From assembly GCA_002350465.1 (NCBI GenBank), contig DEEW01000188.1:2648-14157 (forward strand): a DNA stretch of 11,510 nucleotides, given 5' to 3'. Under the pieces are notes generated by a model. That model saw only the letters and a program-made list of their open reading frames with translations. It was not told the DNA's origin and searched no databases. This DNA comes from Lachnospiraceae bacterium UBA2868 (GTDB lineage Bacteria; Bacillota_A; Clostridia; Lachnospirales; Lachnospiraceae). The position numbers were made by a program, and so were the translations under genes. Below are positions 7,047-11,510 of this stretch, one piece after another; within the stretch, counting starts at the first letter, position 1; every line of letters begins with the position of its first letter.

Positions 7047-7593
7047 TATCATTCCCCAAATTACTATTTGCCGAAACCTGATCGTTCGTTTTTTTCCTTA
7101 GATTTCTGAACAGATCAATCATACTTTTTTTCTCCGGAATGGCCACTTCATGGATAAGATCCATAACATAATCCCCATCCCATAAAACAATGTTCAGTTT
7201 ATCAGCAAATTCCTTTGCTGTTTTGGTAAAACTCTGATTGGTCATTACTGCGCCTATCATGGCGTTGTAATAGTCTTTCCCGGCATACGCCTCCTGAATT
7301 GCCTTGATCCCGATGGGATCCGAGTAACATTTACACTGTATGGCATAGCTTATGCCGTCTCTGTCCGCAATAATATCTATTCCGTAATCGTGGCTTGGCG
7401 GTGTCATCTCTACATTTTCAAAGCCTTTCGCTTCAAGCAGTTCAGCACAATACTGCTCAAATTCCGCACCATCCATATCATCGAACATTTCGTCATCGTC
7501 CGATGAATGTCTTCTCATGTACCAGATCCACACGGCAAGTAGGGCAAGAACTGCTATGCCGATTACAATTATGATTATTGTTTTGATGTCCAC
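7003..7593 (-). CDS. Membrane-anchored Mrr-type restriction endonuclease-like protein
   Basis: A 196-residue protein with an N-terminal membrane helix (about 5-25), a short acidic linker (30-42), then a PD-(D/E)xK nuclease fold of the Mrr catalytic type. Visible are G-A-E-F-E (42-46), the catalytic D-Y-G-I-D (69-73) with D73, and Q86-C-K88 as the Q-x-K half of the active site. I-G-I-K-A-I-Q-E and M-T-N-Q-S-F-T follow as expected. The protein would sit on the inner membrane with the nuclease in the cytosol. Mrr-like proteins cut DNA, often modified or foreign DNA, but many such tethered homologues are uncharacterised. The start is GTG 7593 with a GGGGGGG ribosome site (7601-7607) 7 nt upstream. 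Its C-terminal tail past about residue 160 is polar and overlaps the sensor gene. Confidence 0.8.
   Translation of the reverse strand: MDIKTIIIIVIGIAVLALLAVWIWYMRRHSSDDDEMFDDMDGAEFEQYCAELLEAKGFENVEMTPPSHDYGIDIIADRDGISYAIQCKCYSDPIGIKAIQEAYAGKDYYNAMIGAVMTNQSFTKTAKEFADKLNIVLWDGDYVMDLIHEVAIPEKKSMIDLFRNLRKKTNDQVSANSNLGNDNDKTDIDADKHVGQ
7054..7057 (-). promoter_or_regulatory. Ribosome binding site deciding the sensor start
   Basis: GGGG on the minus strand inside the nuclease coding region. Spacing to ATG 7046 is 7 nt, which is normal, and to ATG 7052 only 1 nt, which is too close. It supports the shorter protein and coupled translation with the upstream nuclease gene. Confidence 0.5.
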
Positions 7594-7597
7594 TCGC

Positions 7598-7615
7598 GGT
7601 CCCCCCCTAAGCTAC
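7598..7615. repeat. Left copy of imperfect direct repeat flanking the hairpin cassette
   Basis: Plus-strand GGTCCCCCCCTAAGCTAC. It matches 7762-7777 (GGTCCCCCCTATCTAC) at 15 of 18 aligned positions, counting gaps as mismatches. It contains the ribosome site of the nuclease gene. Confidence 0.5.
7601..7607 (-). promoter_or_regulatory. Poly-G ribosome binding site of the nuclease gene, within a direct repeat
   Basis: Seven G residues on the minus strand, 7 nt before the GTG start at 7593. The tract is part of the left copy of the imperfect direct repeat that flanks the hairpin cassette. Confidence 0.55.
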
Positions 7616-7628
7616 GATAGATTAATGC

Positions 7629-7777
7629 GGTGACTCGCCCATTTTATGTCATGATTGCGTAGCAATCCTGACACGGCGACATCTGCTACGCAGATGTTGG
7701 AAGGGCTCGTCGTGCCCTTCGCCAGGGTGGCATCCCGAATGAAATTCGGGATAGTAGACAGGGTCCCCCCTATCTAC
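7629..7777. repeat. Structured hairpin cassette between SRP RNA and nuclease gene
   Basis: About 150 bp without an open frame, packed with inverted repeats. Plus-strand coordinates: a GGTGA/TCGCC mini-palindrome (7629-7639); stem 7647-7651 plus 7653-7658 with 7662-7667 plus 7669-7673 (one mismatch, loop GTA); stem 7677-7686 with 7690-7699 (one G-T, loop TAC); stem 7701-7706 with 7714-7719; stem 7732-7740 with 7744-7752 (loop GAA); stem 7754-7763 with 7768-7777 (one wobble on the minus strand). A GGCG/CGCC pairing could enclose the second and third hairpins. None has a T-tract, so it is not a simple terminator. It could be a dispersed palindromic repeat, a structured leader or RNA, or a processing signal behind the SRP RNA. 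I do not recognise a named family. Confidence 0.6.
7762..7777. repeat. Right copy of imperfect direct repeat flanking the hairpin cassette
   Basis: Plus-strand GGTCCCCCCTATCTAC, similar to 7598-7615. This copy is also the distal arm and loop of the last hairpin of the cassette. Confidence 0.5.
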
Positions 7778-7786
7778 ATTCAACAA

Positions 7787-7930
7787 TAGCCGGACGGGTC
7801 ATGCTAAATTCAGGCGCCCTCGCGGCACACAAAGACATCCGTTTAGTGCTGCTCCATTCCTGGCCTGACACGATTCGCGGCGCTCTGTTGCGCAAGACCC
7901 GAATCTCAACACACAACCTGCCGGCTACGC
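7787..7930 (-). ncRNA. ffs: Signal recognition particle RNA (4.5S-like, small bacterial type)
   Basis: On the minus strand the conserved domain IV is readable as GTGTCAGGCC, then A-GGAA-T (tetraloop GGAA at 7857-7860), then GGAGCAGCAC, matching the Ffh-binding hairpin of bacterial SRP RNA. The flanking helix carries GGGTCTTGCGCAAC on the 5' side and GTGTGCCGCGAGGG on the 3' side, as in Bacillus scRNA. The ends pair: TAGCCGG (7921-7927) with CCGGCTA (7787-7793), and GGGTC with GACCC, giving the usual long rod. The length of about 144 nt with no room for an Alu domain 5' of the rod indicates the small form. The RNA binds Ffh and directs membrane-protein targeting. The tetraloop is closed by A-U instead of the C-G of E. 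coli. The exact 3' end is uncertain because no T-tract terminator follows. Confidence 0.9.
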
Positions 7931-7936
7931 ATTTGT

Positions 7937-7965
7937 AGTATACACGTAAATTCGCTAATCTTCAA
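7937..7965 (-). promoter_or_regulatory. Promoter of the SRP RNA
   Basis: On the minus strand a -35 TTGAAG (7960-7965) and a -10 TATACT (7937-7942) are separated by exactly 17 nt. A start about 7 nt downstream falls near 7930, just before the first paired bases of the SRP RNA. The -35 box overlaps the stop codon of the upstream small membrane protein gene. Confidence 0.75.
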
Positions 7966-8264
7966 TGATTTTCGTCTTTTTTTCCACCCTCATATTCACC
8001 GCAGATAAAATGTTTGACCGACATCACAACCAGTGCCGCCCCCGCTACGATAAACAGAATAACGGCCGCCCACATCCATGCACTTATCTCATTTCCGGAT
8101 GTTATTATCTGGTATGCAAGATAAACAAGATACCCTCCTACTATTGTTCTGATGGTTAATACAACCTGGGTCGGATAAGCACTCCCTGACGGCTTATCGG
8201 GTTTGGCTTCAGGTTCGGGATCAAGTTCTTCAAATTCAGCATCTTCTATCTGATTACTATCCAT
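7962..8264 (-). CDS. Small two-helix membrane protein of unknown function
   Basis: A 100-residue protein. Residues 1-31 are hydrophilic and rich in Glu, Asp and Pro. Two hydrophobic helices follow (about 34-54 and 62-82), joined by a short polar turn (S-G-N-E), and the C-terminus is charged (E-G-G-K-K-D-E-N-H). I do not recognise the family. ATG 8264 has a GGTGG ribosome site. The stop lies immediately in front of the SRP RNA start and overlaps its -35 box. It shares an intergenic region of 145 nt with the divergent nrdG2 unit. Adjacency to the SRP RNA is the only hint at a role and may be chance. Confidence 0.7.
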   Translation of the reverse strand: MDSNQIEDAEFEELDPEPEAKPDKPSGSAYPTQVVLTIRTIVGGYLVYLAYQIITSGNEISAWMWAAVILFIVAGAALVVMSVKHFICGEYEGGKKDENH

Positions 8265-8351
8265 ATTTCCACCATGTTTCCTTTCAGATCAGTGTTTATA
8301 TATTTCTCAAATACTTAGCATCTTTGATATAGTTCCATTAAGATATTAACA

Positions 8352-8360
8352 TGGTATAAT
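8352..8360 (+). promoter_or_regulatory. Extended -10 promoter of the 63-residue protein/nrdG2 unit
   Basis: TGGTATAAT is a perfect -10 hexamer (8355-8360) with the TG extension, and there is no good -35 box at 17 nt. The expected start is near 8367, leaving a leader of about 43 nt before ATG 8410. I saw no clear NrdR-type operator in the 145-nt divergent region 8265-8409. Confidence 0.65.
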
Positions 8361-8409
8361 GATATAAGTAAATTACAAACCGCAATTTTGATTATAAGAA
8401 GGGGTACAT

Positions 8410-8601
8410 ATGCCAACCGATAAAGAAATTGAAGAAGTGATCAATATGCTTGATGGAAAAACAGAAGAAGGAGTCAGCCGCATCGGAGTTCACAGGGTAG
8501 AAACCGAACGTGAAGACTTTGTCAGGGAAGTTCATCACCATGGCAGATGCGATGTTGGAAGCCCTTTTGCGGACGGCAGTGTCGGAAACTTCTGTGATTG
8601 A
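8410..8601 (+). CDS. Small Cys/His protein upstream of nrdG2
   Basis: A 63-residue soluble protein. Residues 1-22 look helical and charged. Residues 37-55 carry a motif that looks conserved: F-V-R-E-V-H-H-H-G-R-C-D-V-G-S-P-F-A. H42-H44 and C47, plus C62 near the end, could bind metal or take part in redox chemistry. ATG 8410 has an AAGGGG ribosome site 5 nt upstream and follows the extended -10 promoter. The stop TGA (8599-8601) is 4 nt before the preferred nrdG2 start, suggesting coupled translation. I do not recognise a named family. The link to anaerobic ribonucleotide reduction is inferred from the neighbour only. It is a genuine gene by position, ribosome site and motif, though its reading frame overlaps a longer possible frame of nrdG2. 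Confidence 0.68.
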   Translation: MPTDKEIEEVINMLDGKTEEGVSRIGVHRVETEREDFVREVHHHGRCDVGSPFADGSVGNFCD

Positions 8602-8605
8602 TACC

Positions 8606-9301
8606 ATGCTTAATATTCAGGGACTTCAGAAAACAACATTACTTGATTATCCAGGGTGTGTTGCTGCAACGGTTTTTTTCGGCGGCTGCAATATGCGCTG
8701 CCCATTTTGTCATAACATGGACATTGTGGAGAATTGTCAGAAGCCGCAATACAGCGATAGGGATATTCTGGATTTTCTCTCAAAAAGAGGCGGGATTCTG
8801 GACGGTGTATGCATAACAGGCGGTGAGCCTACATTGTACCCGGAATTACCTTCCTTTATCGCGAAGATTAAGGAGCTTGGCCTTAAGGTAAAGCTTGACA
8901 CAAACGGAACCAATCCTCAAATGCTTATAAATCTTGTTAAAGATAATCTTATTGACTATGTAGCCATGGATATCAAGTCTTCTCCTGCAATTTACGGTAA
9001 AGCCTGCGGGATTGAAAACATCATTCTGACCCCCATTAAAGAGAGCATAGATTTTCTGCTTGGCGGAAATATCGAATATGAATTCAGAACTACAGCTGTG
9101 GATGAATTCCTGCCCTTCGAAGCCATATCCGACATCGGTACACTGATAAAAGGGGCAAAGCGTTACTATCTTCAAGGTTATGTGGAATCCGAATTTGTCC
9201 CTGACAAGTCCCTCCATGCGGTATCCAAAGAAAAACTCCTGCAATACGTGCAGGAGCTGTCAAAATCCATTGATCTCGTTGAAATCCGCGGGATGGATTA
9301 A
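8606..9301 (+). CDS. nrdG: Anaerobic ribonucleoside-triphosphate reductase activating protein (radical SAM, NrdG2 type)
   Basis: A 231-residue radical SAM enzyme. The [4Fe-4S] motif is C28-N-M-R-C32-P-F-C35, preceded by G-L-Q-K-T-T-L-L-D-Y-P-G (6-17), the N-terminal signature of the NrdG2 subfamily. G-G-E-P is at 72-75 and L-D-T-N-G-T follows, as in activating enzymes. It should place the glycyl radical on a class III ribonucleotide reductase (NrdD), using SAM and an electron donor; NrdD is not in this window. I chose ATG 8606 because family members begin just before the I-x-G-L-Q-K stretch. A longer frame from 8510 only adds residues that overlap the upstream gene and show no family feature. 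The stop TAA (9299-9301) overlaps the stop of the convergent regulator gene. The 3' part contains the opposite-strand terminator. Confidence 0.85.
   Translation: MLNIQGLQKTTLLDYPGCVAATVFFGGCNMRCPFCHNMDIVENCQKPQYSDRDILDFLSKRGGILDGVCITGGEPTLYPELPSFIAKIKELGLKVKLDTNGTNPQMLINLVKDNLIDYVAMDIKSSPAIYGKACGIENIILTPIKESIDFLLGGNIEYEFRTTAVDEFLPFEAISDIGTLIKGAKRYYLQGYVESEFVPDKSLHAVSKEKLLQYVQELSKSIDLVEIRGMD
9227..9256 (-). terminator. Intrinsic terminator of the cdaR-like/tadA unit, inside nrdG2
   Basis: Minus strand: CTCCTGC (9250-9256), loop of 7 nt, GCAGGAG (9236-9242), then TTTTTCTTT (9227-9235). Two more weak pairs extend the stem. It begins about 42 nt after the regulator's stop at 9298. On the plus strand no T-run follows, so it acts on the minus-strand transcript. 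Confidence 0.75.
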
Positions 9302-10380
9302 TCCCCGTCATTTACATACTTCATATAATTAACAACCATAAGAGCGATCTTGAGTGTGAGAGCATCATCAAATACCCTTACATCAAGACCTGTTGCTTTC
9401 TGAAGTTTTTCAATTCTGTAGATTAACGTATTTCGATGGATAAACAGTTGTCTTGATGTCTCCGATACATTCAGGCTGTTCTCAAAGAATTTGTTTACCG
9501 TAGTCAGTATCTCATCATCAATCTCCTCCGGTATATTATCACCGAATATCTCCTTGATAAACAGCTGGCACAGATTGACAGGAAGCTGATATATGAGCCT
9601 TCCGACCCCAAGATTACTGTATTCGATAGTCCTCATAAGAGGGTAAAAGATCTTACCCACATCGAGTGCCATTTTTGCTTCTTTGTACGACTTGGACACT
9701 CCCTTAATATCCTCGGCAATCGTTCCGTATGCAACCCTGACATCGCTCATGGCCTCGGATCCTGCCATATCAACAAGCATTTTTGCCGTCTCCTCAAGGT
9801 CATCCTTATCATCATCTTTATCAAGGGCTTTAATAACAACAACATGATTTTCATCTACAGCAGTAACCTGATCGCCGGCTTCGGTATAAAACAATTCCTT
9901 TACCATCTCGATAAGATTATTCTCTCTTGATACAACAGGTTCCACAACAAATACGCATCTTCTCTGTGACGCTTCGATATGAAGCTTACGTGCCCTGTTG
10001 TAAACATCTACTAGAAGCATATTATCAAGGAGAAGATTCTGGAAAAATGAATTCCGGTCTATCTTATCAGTATATGCCGCTACAAGGTTCTTTAGCTCGG
10101 ATGCCGCAAGCCTTGCACAAACTGTCTCCTCCCTTCCGGTGTTTGTGATCAGTACAAACGCTGTGTCCCCATCATCCGTTACCCTGATAAATGTCTGCCC
10201 CTTAACTTCAAGGGATTCTTCATTGCTCATGGCAAAATCACAGATGCTGTCCCTGTCGGGTGCGTCAATTGATCCGGTTTTTACGATCACTCTGCCTGTT
10301 GTATCCGTTACAACAAGTTCTGTTCCGGAAATGCTGTATACCTCTTCCATGCAGCTTTCAATCACTCTGTCAGTTATCAT
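9298..10380 (-). CDS. CdaR/PucR-type transcriptional regulator
   Basis: A 360-residue regulator. The C-terminal helix-turn-helix is at about 306-327 (S-E-T-S-R-Q-L-F-I-H-R-N-T-L-I-Y-R-I-E-K), the hallmark of the PucR C-terminal domain, followed by T-G-L-D-V-R and a D-A-L-T-L-K-I-A-L helix. The middle (about 130-270) resembles the GGDEF-like CdaR domain. The N-terminal 120 residues (E-L-V-V-T-D-T-T-G-R-V-I) resemble a sugar-diacid or PAS-like ligand domain. Family members regulate carbohydrate or purine use, often by activation. ATG 10380 lies inside the last codons of tadA (11-bp overlap) with a GGGAGA site upstream, so it is likely co-transcribed with tadA. The sugar-ABC ATPase gene upstream may be its target, but that is inference. 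Confidence 0.85.
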   Translation of the reverse strand: MITDRVIESCMEEVYSISGTELVVTDTTGRVIVKTGSIDAPDRDSICDFAMSNEESLEVKGQTFIRVTDDGDTAFVLITNTGREETVCARLAASELKNLVAAYTDKIDRNSFFQNLLLDNMLLVDVYNRARKLHIEASQRRCVFVVEPVVSRENNLIEMVKELFYTEAGDQVTAVDENHVVVIKALDKDDDKDDLEETAKMLVDMAGSEAMSDVRVAYGTIAEDIKGVSKSYKEAKMALDVGKIFYPLMRTIEYSNLGVGRLIYQLPVNLCQLFIKEIFGDNIPEEIDDEILTTVNKFFENSLNVSETSRQLFIHRNTLIYRIEKLQKATGLDVRVFDDALTLKIALMVVNYMKYVNDGD

Positions 10381-10882
10381 TTTGAATACAATCTCCCAAA
10401 TTGATGCTTTTCTCAGCCTTATTCCTTATTCTCAGCTCTTCAAAAAACTTTGTCAGCAGCCCGCTGCATTCATCGGCAAGAACATCTTTTGTAATCTGTG
10501 TTTTATGATTGAATCCATCCATCTGTAACAGATTAATGACGGACCCGGCACATCCCGACTTCGGGCTCATGCACCCTATCACGACTCTGTCGATTCTTGA
10601 CTGAACACATGCACCCGCACACATCTGGCACGGCTCAAGCGTCACATACATCGTACATCCCTCCAGACGCCAGTCACCCATTGCTTTGCTTGCTCTTTTA
10701 ATGGCTGTGATCTCCGCGTGACACAATGTGTTTCTATCGGTATTTCTCCGGTTGTATCCGCGTCCGATGATCTTCCCGTCATAAACTATCACACAGCCAA
10801 TCGGTACTTCTCCGAGCCTGTATGCCTTTCTTGCCTGAGCAAGAGCCTGCTTCATATATTTTTCATCTTCGCTTAATTCCAT
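10370..10882 (-). CDS. tadA: tRNA-specific adenosine deaminase TadA
   Basis: A 170-residue zinc enzyme that converts A34 to inosine in the tRNA-Arg(ACG) anticodon. Zinc ligands and catalytic residues are all present: H55-A-E57 with E57 as proton shuttle, and P84-C85-Q-M-C88. E-V-P-I-G-C-V-I (25-32) and N-T-L-C-H-A-E are typical. The C-terminus (about 150-170) is a charged extension with little conservation. The N-terminus starts at ATG 10882 (E-D-E-K-Y-M-K-Q-A-L is the normal family start), but the ribosome site is weak. Only about 14 nt separate it from the T-tract of the upstream gene's terminator, so its promoter must overlap that terminator or it depends on read-through. It is often linked to the SRP RNA and dnaX in Firmicutes; here the SRP RNA is 2.4 kb away. 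Confidence 0.93.
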   Translation of the reverse strand: MELSEDEKYMKQALAQARKAYRLGEVPIGCVIVYDGKIIGRGYNRRNTDRNTLCHAEITAIKRASKAMGDWRLEGCTMYVTLEPCQMCAGACVQSRIDRVVIGCMSPKSGCAGSVINLLQMDGFNHKTQITKDVLADECSGLLTKFFEELRIRNKAEKSINLGDCIQNDN

Positions 10883-10896
10883 AATAATAATTTACC

Positions 10897-10927
10897 AAAA
10901 AATCCCCCGCAGGTAAATGCGGGGGAT
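10897..10927 (-). terminator. Strong intrinsic terminator behind the sugar-ABC ATPase gene
   Basis: Minus strand: ATCCCCCGCA (10918-10927), loop TTTACC, TGCGGGGGAT (10902-10911), then a run of Ts (10897-10901). A perfect 10-bp GC-rich stem with a T-tract, about 29 nt after the ATPase stop. Confidence 0.92.
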
Positions 10928-10955
10928 AATAATCATATGAATTACTTAAATGATA

Positions 10956-11510
10956 CTAGTTTGTAATGATCATCTCGGTATCCTTATCGAATACGTGGAT
11001 CTTCTCAACATCAAATGCAAACTTAACAGTATCGCCGGGTCTTGCTGTTGTACGAGGATCAACTCTTGCTGTGATCGGGAACTCTTCAAGATCAAAGTAC
11101 AGATAAACTTCAGCACCGAGAAGCTCGTATACCTTAACTGTTGATTCGAACACGCTCTGAGGAGATGCTTCGATATACATTTCCGAATCATATACATCCT
11201 CGGGACGGATACCGAAAGTAACAACCTTTCCTGCATACCCGCCGTCAATAAGCTTTTTAGACTTAGCAGGAGGAAGAGGTACTGACTTGCCGGCAAACTT
11301 GAGGCTTGCAACATCACCCTCAACATCAACGGTTGCATTGATGAAGTTCATCTGAGGAGATCCCATGAATCCTGCAACAAAGAGATTGCAAGGCTTGTCA
11401 TAAAGATTCTGAGGTGTATCAACCTGCTGTATAACACCATCCTTCATAACTACGATTCTCGTTCCGAGTGTCATAGCCTCTGTCTGGTCATGTGTAACGT
11501 AGATGATGGT
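10956..11510 (-). CDS. Sugar ABC transporter ATP-binding protein (MsmX/UgpC type), C-terminal part
   Basis: The frame runs off the right edge, leaving 184 residues of a protein that is usually about 370 long. It opens with T-I-I-Y-V-T-H-D-Q-T-E-A-M, the H-loop (switch His) that ends the nucleotide-binding domain, then I-V-V-M-K-D-G-V-I-Q-Q-V-D-T-P (the D-G-x-I-x-Q-x-x-x-P motif). The rest is the double TOBE/OB-fold domain: G-S-P-Q-M-N-F-I-N, F-G-I-R-P-E-D-V, L-G-A-E-V-Y-L and V-D-P-R-T-T-A-R-P-G-D-T-V. This is the MalK/MsmX/UgpC family that energises oligosaccharide or glycerol-phosphate importers, often shared by several systems. It is ended by the strong hairpin at 10897-10927. Confidence 0.92.
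   Translation of the reverse strand, partial: TIIYVTHDQTEAMTLGTRIVVMKDGVIQQVDTPQNLYDKPCNLFVAGFMGSPQMNFINATVDVEGDVASLKFAGKSVPLPPAKSKKLIDGGYAGKVVTFGIRPEDVYDSEMYIEASPQSVFESTVKVYELLGAEVYLYFDLEEFPITARVDPRTTARPGDTVKFAFDVEKIHVFDKDTEMIITN

Noticed and set aside
7047..7052. Upstream ATG at 7052 for the LacI-like sensor
   Set aside because: The GGGG site is only 1 nt from this ATG; spacing is right for 7046.
1669..7593. Complete Zorya system with the Mrr-like protein as ZorE
   Set aside because: ZorE is an HNH-type protein next to zorAB; here the nuclease is of PD-(D/E)xK type and separated by two unrelated genes, so only the motor pair can be called.
7629..7777. Hairpin cassette as a CRISPR array or Rho-independent terminator
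   Set aside because: Stems differ from each other and there are no equal repeats with spacers; none of the stems is followed by a T-tract.
7934..7942. Extra pairing CTACA (7934-7938) with TGTAG (7774-7778) as an outer stem of the SRP RNA
   Set aside because: It lies upstream of the predicted transcription start and overlaps the -10 box, so it cannot be part of the RNA if the promoter call is right.
8510..8605. Longer N-terminus for NrdG2 from ATG 8510
   Set aside because: The extra 32 residues overlap the 63-residue gene and have no family similarity; relatives start just before the G-L-Q-K segment, which fits ATG 8606.

Overview
The window looks like a chromosomal segment of a Gram-positive anaerobe, most likely a Lachnospiraceae member (Butyrivibrio/Roseburia-like). 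The reasons are a radical-SAM NrdG2-type activase, a LacI-like sensor with the Cys-Gly-Cys extension common in that family, an MsmX/UgpC-type sugar ABC ATPase beside a CdaR-type regulator, and poly-G Shine-Dalgarno sites. This assignment is inference from gene content; no marker gene fixes the species.

Layout. A plus-strand fragment at the left edge is the C-terminal end of an HflX-type GTPase (to 191). From 7593 down to 157 every gene lies on the minus strand: a membrane-anchored Mrr-type nuclease, a LacI-like ligand sensor without output domain, an NhaC-family antiporter, a MotA/TolQ/ExbB-type channel (ZorA-like), a MotB/OmpA-type partner (ZorB-like), an atypical SDR and a GNAT acetyltransferase. 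Short gaps and one overlap suggest a long co-transcribed block, with a terminator hairpin at 104-143 inside the hflX coding region.

Upstream of this block (7594-7961) there is no protein gene. It holds an SRP RNA (about 7787-7930, minus strand) with a good promoter at 7937-7965, then a compact cassette of five or more hairpins (7629-7777) flanked by an imperfect direct repeat. A small two-helix membrane protein lies immediately upstream of the SRP RNA.

The right part contains a plus-strand two-gene unit (a 63-residue Cys/His protein and NrdG2) with an extended -10 promoter. It meets a minus-strand unit head-on: ABC ATPase (partial, off the right edge), terminator, tadA, CdaR-type regulator. 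The stop codons of nrdG2 and the cdaR-like gene overlap in a TTAA, and the terminator of the minus-strand unit lies inside nrdG2.

The most interesting elements are the ZorA/ZorB-like motor pair directly behind an ion antiporter and without Zorya effector genes, and the hairpin cassette between the SRP RNA and the membrane nuclease. The ion antiporter and ion-driven motor could work together (one sets the Na+/H+ balance, the other spends it), but this is inference from adjacency only.
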